DNA from: Brachybacterium huguangmaarense
GTDB lineage: Bacteria; Actinomycetota; Actinomycetes; Actinomycetales; Dermabacteraceae
Direction: 5' to 3'
NCBI RefSeq assembly: GCF_025725725.1
Contig: NZ_CP107020.1
Coordinates: 62,001-126,000 of the forward strand
DNA length: 64,000 nt
Shown here piece by piece: positions 57,145 through 64,000 of the stretch. Every line of letters starts with the position of its first letter. Position 1 is the first letter of the stretch. The position numbers and the translations under genes are program-made. The notes below the pieces were generated by a model. That model did not search any database. It had not been told where the DNA came from and saw only the letters and a list, made by a program, of their open reading frames with translations.

Positions 57145-59121
57145 TCAGCGTCCCACGATCGCCAGCCAGCGCACCATGAAGGCGGCCATCGCGTCGCGCG
57201 CCGTCGGGTCCAGCGGGCGGAAGGTGCCGTCGGGCCACCCGGTGCTGATGCCCCGCGAGGCCATCCAGGCGATCTCGCGGTGGAACTCGCTCGTCGCGGG
57301 CACGTCGCGGAAGCCGGCGCTCCCGGACACCGAGGGCGAGCCCGCCGCGCGGTACAGGAAGGCGGCGACGGCCTGGCGCTGCACCGGGGCGATGGGGCGG
57401 AACGTCGAGTCGTCGAAGCCCTTGACGATGCCCTCGGCGCGCGCCCAGCAGATCTCCTTGTAGTACATCGTCGACGGGCTGATGTCGGTGAACGGCGACC
57501 GCGACGGGGCGGTGAAGGCGGGTGACCCCAGGGCGCGATAGACGAAGACGACCATGGCGTCCCGCGCGACGGCGTCGAGCGGACGATAGGTCCCGTCGGG
57601 CCAGCCCGTGACGATCCCGCTCGCCGCGAGCTCCTCGATCTCGTCGTGGAACTGCAGGGTGGGCGGCACGTCGACGAACCGCGAGGTCGAGAACGACACG
57701 CTGCCGCCGCGGCGCACCGCCGTCCCCTTCTCGAAGGTCTGCGACTCCGCGCCGCCGCCGCTCGTGACCTTCCCGGTCGGGCGCCCCCACGACGGCCGCC
57801 ACGAGGAGCCGAAGGTCGTCGCGTACGCGACCGCGTCGCGATCGCCGTCGCTCAGGACGAGGCCCGCGGTCAGGACGGTGACGGTGTAGTCGCCGTCGTC
57901 GTGCGCGACCTGGGTGACGGTGCCCAGGGCCGCCTCTCCCCCGGCGGCCGTGAAGGCGTCCAGATGCAGGCGCCAGGCGCCGTCGAGCCGGGCCTGGATC
58001 GCGGAGCGGATGGCGTCGAGCTGGTTGAACAGCGCGGTGCCGGGGCAGTCGGTGACGTTGACGTCGCGGTGGCTGAACAGGCGCGGGAGGGACATGGTCG
58101 AGCCCACGGGGTAGCGCAGGCCGCTCACGGTGACGGGGAAGCCGCTCTTCTCGGACACCGTCGGGTGGAAGGCGGAGATGAGGCGCCAGGCCGCGACCTG
58201 GGCGATCGCCTCGCGGGCGGCGGCGGGGGCCTGGGTGCTCGTGTAGCTGCCCAGCAGCGAGATCCCGAAGGTGCGCGAGTTGACGCCGCGGGCATGGGCG
58301 CCCGTGACGTTGAGCAGGAGGCCGCCCTTGCGCCCCTCGAAGATCTGTCCGTACTTGTCGACGAAGGCGTTGTACCCGACGTCGGCCCAGCCGTTGGACT
58401 GGGTGTGGTACGTCAGGATCCCGCGGATGATCTGGGCGGACTGGGCGGCGGTGTAGCTGTTGGAACCCTCCGTGTGGTGCACGACGACGGCCTGGGTCCG
58501 GTCGTGCGTGCTGACGCCGCGGGTGAGGGACTCGTCGGCTCCCCAGCCCTCGCGGGTCACGAAGGCGGGGGCGTTGGGGCCGGGCACGGTGGTGCCCGCC
58601 GCCGCGGACGCCGCGAACGTGCGCGCGGAGCCGCCGTCCGCGGAGGCCGCCGAGGTGGTCACGACGTGCGCGGTGAGCTCGGTCGTGACGTCCTGGCCAT
58701 CGCGCGTCGCCCTCACCTGCAGCCGGGTGACGGGTCCGAGCCAGGCGGGCTCGGTGCCGTCGATCGTCTCGCCCGTCATGGGGTCGAGCGCCTCGTGCAG
58801 CTCGTACCACGTGCCCCACGTGCCGTCGCCCGCGAGGCCGCGGACGGCGGTGCGGTCGGGGGCGGCGCCGGTCCAGGTGACGCCGAGCATCGTGCCGGGG
58901 CGGTCGATCGTGCGGACGCCGCCCGTGCCGGCGATCTCCTCGAGGTCGACGTCCCCGAGCGGGACGTCGACGACGCGGGTCGCGCCGCCGGTGACGTCCG
59001 GGTCGACGGGGTCCTCGGCGCGGGCCGCCGTCGGCACGAGCACGGCGGCGGGCACGGCAGCGGCGCCCGCGGCGAGCAGGAGGCGCCGGGACACGGAGAG
59101 GCGGGGGGACGGATCGGTCAT
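57145..59121 (-). CDS. Exported N-acetylmuramoyl-L-alanine amidase with SLH repeats
   Basis: A 658-residue secreted enzyme. The signal SRRLLLAAGAAAVPAAVLVP...ARA (1-36) has a twin arginine. The amidase_2/PGRP domain (about 185-365) has AVVVHHTEGSNSY and FSHRDVNVTDCPG, supplying zinc ligands, and would cut the bond between MurNAc and the stem peptide. Three SLH-like repeats (about 480-655) end in the AMAAF-type motif and should hold it on the wall. It heads the SLH/pyruvyltransferase operon. The start at 59121 has GGGAG upstream and a run of 13 G just beyond. Confidence 0.9.
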   Translation of the reverse strand: MTDPSPRLSVSRRLLLAAGAAAVPAAVLVPTAARAEDPVDPDVTGGATRVVDVPLGDVDLEEIAGTGGVRTIDRPGTMLGVTWTGAAPDRTAVRGLAGDGTWGTWYELHEALDPMTGETIDGTEPAWLGPVTRLQVRATRDGQDVTTELTAHVVTTSAASADGGSARTFAASAAAGTTVPGPNAPAFVTREGWGADESLTRGVSTHDRTQAVVVHHTEGSNSYTAAQSAQIIRGILTYHTQSNGWADVGYNAFVDKYGQIFEGRKGGLLLNVTGAHARGVNSRTFGISLLGSYTSTQAPAAAREAIAQVAAWRLISAFHPTVSEKSGFPVTVSGLRYPVGSTMSLPRLFSHRDVNVTDCPGTALFNQLDAIRSAIQARLDGAWRLHLDAFTAAGGEAALGTVTQVAHDDGDYTVTVLTAGLVLSDGDRDAVAYATTFGSSWRPSWGRPTGKVTSGGGAESQTFEKGTAVRRGGSVSFSTSRFVDVPPTLQFHDEIEELAASGIVTGWPDGTYRPLDAVARDAMVVFVYRALGSPAFTAPSRSPFTDISPSTMYYKEICWARAEGIVKGFDDSTFRPIAPVQRQAVAAFLYRAAGSPSVSGSAGFRDVPATSEFHREIAWMASRGISTGWPDGTFRPLDPTARDAMAAFMVRWLAIVGR

Positions 59122-59133
59122 GACGGGGCTCCC

Positions 59134-59146
59134 GGGGGGGGGGGGG
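59134..59146. repeat. G13/C13 homopolymer run in the amidase 5' untranslated region
   Basis: Thirteen consecutive G on the plus strand (C on the transcribed minus-strand reading), ending about 12 nt upstream of the amidase ATG and directly beside its GGGAG ribosome binding site. Length could vary between cells or be a sequencing artefact. Confidence 0.9.
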
Positions 59147-59238
59147 AGGGTGCGGGGTTCAGGGGGGTCCTTCCATTGTGGGCCACCCCTCCCCCGGGGT
59201 TCGTCGACGGAAGGTCAACGCCGGGTCACGACATGGCA

Positions 59239-59268
59239 AGGGCCCCGATCCTCGCGGATCGGGGCCCT
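59239..59268 (-). terminator. Terminator hairpin after rplQ
   Basis: Perfect 13-bp stem (59239-59251, 59256-59268) with a 4-nt loop, just beyond the rplQ stop. It separates the ribosomal operon from the SLH operon on the same strand. Confidence 0.8.
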
Positions 59269-59292
59269 GGCGCCGGCGATGAGCGGGAGTGC

Positions 59293-59769
59293 TCAGGCCT
59301 CGTCGGTCGCGGCGTCCTCGACGGCGGGAGTCTCCTCCGGCGCCGCTTCGGTCTTCGCGGCGTTCTTGGTCGCGCCCTCGGCCTCCTTGACGACCGCCTG
59401 CTTGGGCGAGTACGCCTCGGTGACGAGCTCGATCACGGCCATGGGGGCGTTGTCGCCCTTGCGCGGCGCGATCTTCACGATGCGGGTGTAGCCGCCCGGA
59501 CGCTCGGAGAAGGTCGGGGCGATCTCCTCGAAGAGCGAGTAGACGACGCCCTTGTCGCGGACCGTGCGCATGACGCGACGGCGCGAGGCGAGGTCGCCCT
59601 TCTTCGCCTGCGTCACGAGACGCTCGGCGAGGGGGCGCAGCCGCTTGGCGCGCGACTCGGTGGTGGTGATCGCCTTGTGGCGGAAGAGCTCGGTGGCGAG
59701 GTTCGCCAGGATCATCCGCTCGTGCGCGGGGGATCCGCCGAGACGAGCGCCCTTGGTGGGTGCAGGCAT
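59293..59769 (-). CDS. rplQ: 50S ribosomal protein L17
   Basis: A 158-residue L17. The core has the signature [20 protein letters not shown] and [22 protein letters not shown]-terminal Ala/Glu-rich extension (about 120-158) is longer than in E. coli but common in actinobacteria. The ATG at 59769 has AGGAGA upstream. It is the last gene of the ribosomal operon here, followed by a strong hairpin. Confidence 0.97.
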   Translation of the reverse strand: MPAPTKGARLGGSPAHERMILANLATELFRHKAITTTESRAKRLRPLAERLVTQAKKGDLASRRRVMRTVRDKGVVYSLFEEIAPTFSERPGGYTRIVKIAPRKGDNAPMAVIELVTEAYSPKQAVVKEAEGATKNAAKTEAAPEETPAVEDAATDEA

Positions 59770-59794
59770 GATCGTTCTCCTAGATCAGATGAGG

Positions 59795-60796
59795 TCAGTA
59801 CTGGTCGCCGAAGTCGTCGTCGCCGTAGGACTCGAGGGCGGCCGACGGATCGAACCCGGCCGGGGAGTCCTTGAGCGACAGGCCGAGCTCTGCGAGCTTC
59901 GCCTTGACCTCGTCGATGGACTTCTGCCCGAAGTTGCGGATGTCCAGAAGGTCGGCCTCGCTGCGGGCGACGAGCTCACCGACGGTGTGCACGCCCTCGC
60001 GCATGAGGCAGTTGTACGAGCGGACCGTGAGGTTCAGGTCGTTGATCGGCAGCGCCAGATCCGCGGCGAGGGCCTGGTCGGTCGGCGACGGGCCGATCTC
60101 GATGCCCTCGGCCTCCTCGTTCAGCTCGTGGGCCAGGCCGAAGAGCTCGACGAGCGTCTTGCCCGCCGACGCGACGGCGTCACGGGGCGAGATGGCCGGC
60201 TTGGTCTCGACGTCCACGATGAGACGGTCGAAGTCGGTGCGCTGCTCGACGCGGGTCGCCTCGACCTTGTAGGTCACCTTGAGCACGGGCGAGTAGATCG
60301 AGTCGACCGGGACCCGGCCGATCTCGCCGTCGAAGCCCTTGTTCTGGGCCGCGGAGACGTAGCCGCGGCCGCGCTCGACGATCAGCTCGATCTCCAGGCG
60401 TCCCGCGTCGTTCAGGGTCGCGATGTGCAGATCCGGGTTGTGGATCTCCACGCCGGCCGGCGGGGTGATCTCGGCGGCGGTCACCGCGCCCTCGCCCTCC
60501 TTGCGGAGGTACATCACGACGGGCTCGTCGTTCTCCGAGGAGACGACGAGGTTCTTGATGTTGAGGATGATCTCGGTGACGTCCTCCTTGACCCCGGGGA
60601 TCGTGCTGAACTCGTGCAGCACGCCGTCGACGCGGATCGACGTGACCGCGGCACCGGGGATGGAGGACAGGAGGGTACGACGCAGCGAGTTGCCGAGGGT
60701 GTAGCCGAAGCCCGGCTCGAGCGGCTCGATGACGAACCGGGAGCGGTGCTCCGACACGACCTCTTCGGTCAGCGTGGGGCGCTGTGCAATGAGCAC
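59795..60796 (-). CDS. rpoA: DNA-directed RNA polymerase subunit alpha
   Basis: A 333-residue alpha subunit. The N-terminal dimerisation domain (about 1-230) shows [27 protein letters not shown]; the C-terminal domain (about 255-315) shows [22 protein letters not shown] and LGLSLKDSP. The GTG at 60796 has AAAGGA upstream. It follows rpsK directly; rpsD, which lies between them in many bacteria, is absent. Confidence 0.97.
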   Translation of the reverse strand: MLIAQRPTLTEEVVSEHRSRFVIEPLEPGFGYTLGNSLRRTLLSSIPGAAVTSIRVDGVLHEFSTIPGVKEDVTEIILNIKNLVVSSENDEPVVMYLRKEGEGAVTAAEITPPAGVEIHNPDLHIATLNDAGRLEIELIVERGRGYVSAAQNKGFDGEIGRVPVDSIYSPVLKVTYKVEATRVEQRTDFDRLIVDVETKPAISPRDAVASAGKTLVELFGLAHELNEEAEGIEIGPSPTDQALAADLALPINDLNLTVRSYNCLMREGVHTVGELVARSEADLLDIRNFGQKSIDEVKAKLAELGLSLKDSPAGFDPSAALESYGDDDFGDQY

Positions 60797-60921
60797 GTTG
60801 GGTCCTTTCTGCGAGCGTCCGCCATATGACGCTCTTTAAGGGGTGATGGCCTCAGAAGGGGTGGAGGGAATCTCGATGCGCCGAGCCCCTGCCGGTCCTG
60901 CCGGTAGGGACGGCGCCCGGA

Positions 60922-61329
60922 TCAGACGCGCCGACGCTTGGGCGGACGGGTCCCGTTGTGGGGCTGGGGAGTGACGTCCTGGATCGAGCCGACCTCGAGG
61001 CCCGCCGCGGTGAGCGAGCGGATCGCGGTCTCGCGGCCGGAGCCGGGGCCCTTGACGAAGACGTCGACCTTCTTCAGACCGTGCTCCTGCGCCCGGCGCG
61101 CGGCGGCCTCGGCGGCCATCTGCGCGGCGTACGGGGTGGACTTGCGCGAGCCCTTGAAGCCGACCTGGCCGGCCGAGGCCCAGGAGATGACGGCGCCCGT
61201 CGGGTCGGTGATCGACACGATGGTGTTGTTGAAGGTGGACTTGATGTGGGCCTGGCCGTTGACGACGTTCTTCTTGTCCTTGCGGCGCGGCTTGCGCGCG
61301 CCGGAGGCCTGGCGGGTCTTGGGTGCCAT
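60922..61329 (-). CDS. rpsK: 30S ribosomal protein S11
   Basis: A 135-residue S11, with INVSFNNT-like [30 protein letters not shown] and the basic end [18 protein letters not shown]. The ATG at 61329 gives the usual N-terminus. It sits between rpsM and rpoA. Confidence 0.97.
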   Translation of the reverse strand: MAPKTRQASGARKPRRKDKKNVVNGQAHIKSTFNNTIVSITDPTGAVISWASAGQVGFKGSRKSTPYAAQMAAEAAARRAQEHGLKKVDVFVKGPGSGRETAIRSLTAAGLEVGSIQDVTPQPHNGTRPPKRRRV

Positions 61330-61429
61330 GCGGCAGAACTCCTCGGGTGGGTTCAGGTGATCGATGTGCCGCTCGCGCCACGGGTCGTGGCGGCGGCGAA
61401 GAACTGCTGGACCGTGCGGGCCAGCGAGG

Positions 61430-61804
61430 TCAGCGGGCCTTCTTCTTGCCGGCGACCGTGCGCTTGGGGCCCTTGCGGGTGCGGGCGTTGGTCTTGGTGC
61501 GCTGACCGCGGACGGGCAGGCCACGACGGTGACGCAGGCCCTCGTACGAGCCGATCTCGACCTTGCGGCGGATGTCGGCGGCGACCTCGCGGCGGAGGTC
61601 GCCCTCGACCTGGTAGTTCGCGTCGATGTGGTCGCGCAGCGCGACGAGCTGCTCGTCGCTCAGCTCACGGACCCGGATGTCGCCCGAGACGCCGGTCGCG
61701 GCCAGGGTCTCGAGGGCGCGGGTGCGGCCCACGCCGTAGATGTACGTGAGGGCGACCTCGACGCGCTTGTCGCGCGGCAGGTCGACTCCCATAAGACGTG
61801 CCAT
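61430..61804 (-). CDS. rpsM: 30S ribosomal protein S13
   Basis: A 124-residue S13 of normal length. Key blocks are [20 protein letters not shown], the conserved YGVG turn and [19 protein letters not shown] at the C-terminus that contacts tRNA. The ATG at 61804 has AGGAGAA upstream on the minus strand. Confidence 0.97.
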   Translation of the reverse strand: MARLMGVDLPRDKRVEVALTYIYGVGRTRALETLAATGVSGDIRVRELSDEQLVALRDHIDANYQVEGDLRREVAADIRRKVEIGSYEGLRHRRGLPVRGQRTKTNARTRKGPKRTVAGKKKAR

Positions 61805-62012
61805 GGTGCAGTTCTCCTACTTCTCCGGAGGCCTGATCCGTCACCTCGCATCGCCGACCTCGAGGGTCGTGCCCGATGCGCCGCAGCCTCCGTCTGCGAG
61901 TGGTCCCGCCGGGGCGGGATGGTGGCGGCTCTTGCGTTGTGTGGTGCCCCGAGGGGCGGGCGGCCCGAGGGCCTGGCCGCTCGTGCGGCCGGTGCGTCGA
62001 CAGCGGCGGGGC

Positions 62013-62126
62013 TCAGCCCTGGCGCTGCTTGTGGCGCGGGTTCTTGCAGATGACCATGACCACGCTGTGGCGACGGATCACCTTGCAGTTGTCACAGATC
62101 GGCTTGACGCTCGGCTTGACTTTCAT
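62013..62126 (-). CDS. rpmJ: 50S ribosomal protein L36
   Basis: A 37-residue L36: [20 protein letters not shown] then [13 protein letters not shown]. The three Cys and one His form the zinc site, so this is the C+ (zinc-binding) type. It is too short for most ORF callers but fully typical in length and position between infA and rpsM. The ATG at 62126 has AGGAAG upstream. Confidence 0.95.
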   Translation of the reverse strand: MKVKPSVKPICDNCKVIRRHSVVMVICKNPRHKQRQG

Positions 62127-62195
62127 GGCTTCCTTCTTCGATCCGGGGCCGTCGGCAGACGGCCCCGCTCCGGACCGCGCGGATGCGCGGACAGG

Positions 62196-62417
62196 TCACT
62201 TGTAGCGGTAGACGATGCGGCCCTTGTCGAGGTCGTAGGGGCTGAGCTCGACGACCACGCGGTCCTCGGGGAGGATGCGGATGTAGTGCTGGCGCATCTT
62301 CCCGGAGATGTGTGCGAGGACCTTGTGCCCGTTGTCCAGCTCGACACGGAAACGCGCGTTGGCGAGCGCCTCCGTCACCGTGCCCTCGACCTCGATGACG
62401 CCGTCCTTCTTGGCCAT
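62196..62417 (-). CDS. infA: Translation initiation factor IF-1
   Basis: A 73-residue IF-1, a single S1-like OB fold that blocks the ribosomal A site during initiation. It starts [18 protein letters not shown] and ends [12 protein letters not shown], the typical length. It lies 290 nt downstream of map and is likely to have its own promoter in that gap. Confidence 0.97.
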   Translation of the reverse strand: MAKKDGVIEVEGTVTEALANARFRVELDNGHKVLAHISGKMRQHYIRILPEDRVVVELSPYDLDKGRIVYRYK

Positions 62418-62618
62418 TGATCCCCTATCTCCTGGTGCCCGTGCGGGCACAGGGTGTCGCGTCGTTTACGGTCCACGAGCAGGGAACGACCCGTGCAACC
62501 GCCCGGACGGCCGATCCCCTGGGGATCCGTGGTCGTCCGCTTCCGCAGATGAACGGGGCGCTCGAGTCGTCTCGTGCGCGGGTGCCTCCGAACGCGCGCG
62601 GAAAGCACCCGAGGATCG

Positions 62619-62624
62619 ATCTTA
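62619..62624 (-). promoter_or_regulatory. Candidate extended -10 for infA and ribosomal genes
   Basis: Minus-strand TGTAAGAT (TAAGAT as the complement of 62619-62624), about 200 nt upstream of infA, without a good -35. It would serve infA-rpmJ-rpsM-rpsK-rpoA-rplQ. The 290-nt map-infA gap shows nothing else but a second weak AT patch near 62463-62470. Confidence 0.35.
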
Positions 62625-62707
62625 CACATGCCCGTCGGATCCGCCCAGACCGCCGAGGCGTCGGGTGGGTCACGTCTCGAGTCGACGCCCGCCCGGCCGC
62701 CGGCCGA

Positions 62708-63565
62708 TCAGGCGGCGAGGGGGTCCGGTGCGGCCGTCACGCCGCGCGCGGCCAGCTCGGCCGCTCCGGCGTCGGAGGCGGTCAGCACGAGCAGGCCCTG
62801 GGCGGTGACCGCGACGGAGTGCTCCCAGTGCGCGGCACGGCCGCCGCCCGTGGCCACGACCGTCCAGTTGTCGTCGAGCATGACCCAGTCCCCCGGGCCC
62901 TGGATGAGCATGGGCTCGACGGCCAGGCACATGCCCACCTGGATCCGGGGGCCGCGGTCCCGCGTGCGGTAGTTCATGACGTCGGGCGGCTGGTGCATGG
63001 CGGTGCCGATGCCGTGGCCGCCGAAGCCCTCGAGGTGCGAGAGCCGGCCGCCCTCGGTGCGGGCGCACTGCTCGTCGACGTAGTCCTCGACGGCGGCGCC
63101 GATCTGGCCGACGCGCGTCGCGCCCGCGATCGCGGCGATGCCTGCCCACATCGCTCCCTCGGTCACGGCCACGAGGCGTTCGTCCTCGGCCGAGCGGGGG
63201 GTGCCGACCACGTGCGTGCGGGCGGCGTCGGAGTGCCAGCCGTCGACGATGCAGCCGCCGTCGATCGAGACGACGTCGCCGTCGCGCAGCTCCCGGGGCC
63301 CCGGGATGCCGTGGACCACCTCGTCGTTGACGCTGATGCAGACCGTCGCCGGGTAGCCCTGGTAGCCCAGGAAGTTGGGCGTCGCCCCGTGGTCGCGGAT
63401 CATCTGCTCGGCGAGCGCGTCGAGCCGGCCGGTCGTGATCCCGGGCCGGAGCTCGGCGGCGAGCATGTCGTGAACGTCCGCGAGGAGGGCGCCCGAGCGA
63501 CGCATCACGGCGATCTGCTCGGGGGTCTTGAGCTCGACCCGCTCGCGGCGCAGACGCGGGCTCAC
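62708..63565 (-). CDS. map: Methionine aminopeptidase, type I
   Basis: A 285-residue type I enzyme that removes initiator methionine. The five metal ligands lie in DGGCIVDGWHSDAARTH (two Asp), GFGGHGIGTAMHQPP (His), VEPML (Glu) and WEHSVAVT (Glu); the active-site His is in EVVHGIPG. The GTG at 63565 overlaps the adk stop codon (GTGA), so the two are coupled. Confidence 0.96.
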   Translation of the reverse strand: MSPRLRRERVELKTPEQIAVMRRSGALLADVHDMLAAELRPGITTGRLDALAEQMIRDHGATPNFLGYQGYPATVCISVNDEVVHGIPGPRELRDGDVVSIDGGCIVDGWHSDAARTHVVGTPRSAEDERLVAVTEGAMWAGIAAIAGATRVGQIGAAVEDYVDEQCARTEGGRLSHLEGFGGHGIGTAMHQPPDVMNYRTRDRGPRIQVGMCLAVEPMLIQGPGDWVMLDDNWTVVATGGGRAAHWEHSVAVTAQGLLVLTASDAGAAELAARGVTAAPDPLAA

Positions 63566-64000
63566 CGGGCCAGGGCCTCCATGATCGCGGCGTTGACCTC
63601 GTCGATCGAGGCCATGCCGTCGACCCGGCGGATCAGCCCGCGCTGCTCGTAGACGTCCACGAGGGGCGCGGTCTGCTCGGCGTAGACGTCGATCCGCCGC
63701 CGGATGGTGTCCTCGGCGTCGTCGGCGCGCCCCTGCTCCTTGCCGCGCTGGACGAGGCGAGCGACGACCTCGTCGAGGTCGACCTGGAGCAGGATCACGG
63801 CGTCGAGCGCGGTGCCGGCCGCGGTGAGCATGGCGTCGAGGGCGTCGACCTGGGCGAGGGTCCGGGGGTAGCCGTCGAGCAGGAAGCCGTCGGCCGCGTC
63901 GGCCTGCGAGAGGCGGTCGGCGACCATGTCGTTGGTGACCTCGTCGGGCACGTACTCGCCCTTGTCCATGTAGGAGGTGGCGAGCACGCCCAGCTCGGTC
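63562..64000 (-). CDS. adk: Adenylate kinase (partial, N-terminus off window)
   Basis: The visible 145 C-terminal residues begin TELGVLATSYMDKGEYVPDE, include GFLLDGYPRTLAQVDALD (the LID-flanking signature) and end ASIDEVNAAIMEALAR. The start with the P-loop, about 45 residues, lies beyond base 64000. Adenylate kinase balances ATP, ADP and AMP. The zinc-free short-LID form is suggested by the length. The stop overlaps the map start. Confidence 0.95.
   Translation of the reverse strand, partial: TELGVLATSYMDKGEYVPDEVTNDMVADRLSQADAADGFLLDGYPRTLAQVDALDAMLTAAGTALDAVILLQVDLDEVVARLVQRGKEQGRADDAEDTIRRRIDVYAEQTAPLVDVYEQRGLIRRVDGMASIDEVNAAIMEALAR

Overview
The window is a gene-dense, very GC-rich bacterial chromosome segment. 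Actinobacterial markers are everywhere: a mycothiol S-conjugate amidase (mca), DUF4245 and DUF4307 proteins, a PIN-PhoH protein, a short-type cis-prenyltransferase, GTG starts and leaderless-looking promoters. The order greA - DUF4307 - mca - small membrane protein - hemolysin III - isoprenyl transferase - phoH2 - fum - DUF4245 matches the Rv1080c-Rv1100 block of Mycobacterium tuberculosis. The ribosomal cluster lacks rpsD between rpsK and rpoA, and SLH-type surface proteins are present; both fit Micrococcales, possibly a Brachybacterium-like Dermabacteraceae. The genus is inference. No rRNA, tRNA, IS element or CRISPR array was seen.

Layout. 1-11.4 kb: central metabolism and the Rv1080c-Rv1100-like block, interrupted at 4.7-6.9 kb by a repeat-rich insert carrying a DUF559-type nuclease-like gene between two copies of a hairpin repeat. 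11.6-18.1 kb: two tandem AI-2E-family permeases, a YbdK-type carboxylate-amine ligase and an ABC exporter. 18.1-25 kb: a tightly overlapping operon glmS-acpS-nnr-alr-tsaE-tsaB-rimI (cell-wall precursors, CoA-dependent ACP activation, NAD(P)HX repair, t6A tRNA modification). 25-32 kb: coaA, glmM, rplM-rpsI, truA, purD-purC. 32.5-38.7 kb: an MBL hydrolase, a carbohydrate ABC uptake system without its own ATPase, a class V aminotransferase and a GntR regulator with a palindromic operator. 38.8-52.2 kb: purS-purQ and purL, separated by a regulator/membrane-protein pair, an RsmC-like methyltransferase, a nucleoside hydrolase and a fatty-acid module (MaoC, large FabG, thiolase, TetR, acyl-CoA oxidase).

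52.5-59.1 kb is the most unusual region: one minus-strand operon encoding an exported PGRP amidase with SLH repeats, a polysaccharide pyruvyl transferase fused to a family 2 glycosyltransferase, an SLH protein with no signal peptide, and a Tat-exported SLH protein. SLH domains bind pyruvylated wall glycans, so the operon looks like a self-contained system that makes a pyruvylated glycan and exports proteins that bind it. The pyruvyltransferase-GT2 ORF and the signal-less SLH ORF are in the same frame, separated only by one UGA stop (followed by C) and one codon, so readthrough or a recently split gene is possible. A run of 13 G lies just upstream of the first gene and could vary expression.

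59.3-64 kb is the standard adk-map-infA-rpmJ-rpsM-rpsK-rpoA-rplQ end of the ribosomal protein region.

Two families of near-perfect ~50 bp hairpin repeats (A at 5.0 and 6.4 kb; B at 32.4 and 52.3 kb) sit at gene 3' ends, usually beside short GC-rich tandem arrays. A recurring TANNNT-like hexamer 6-8 nt upstream of ATG/GTG suggests that many genes here are transcribed without leaders.
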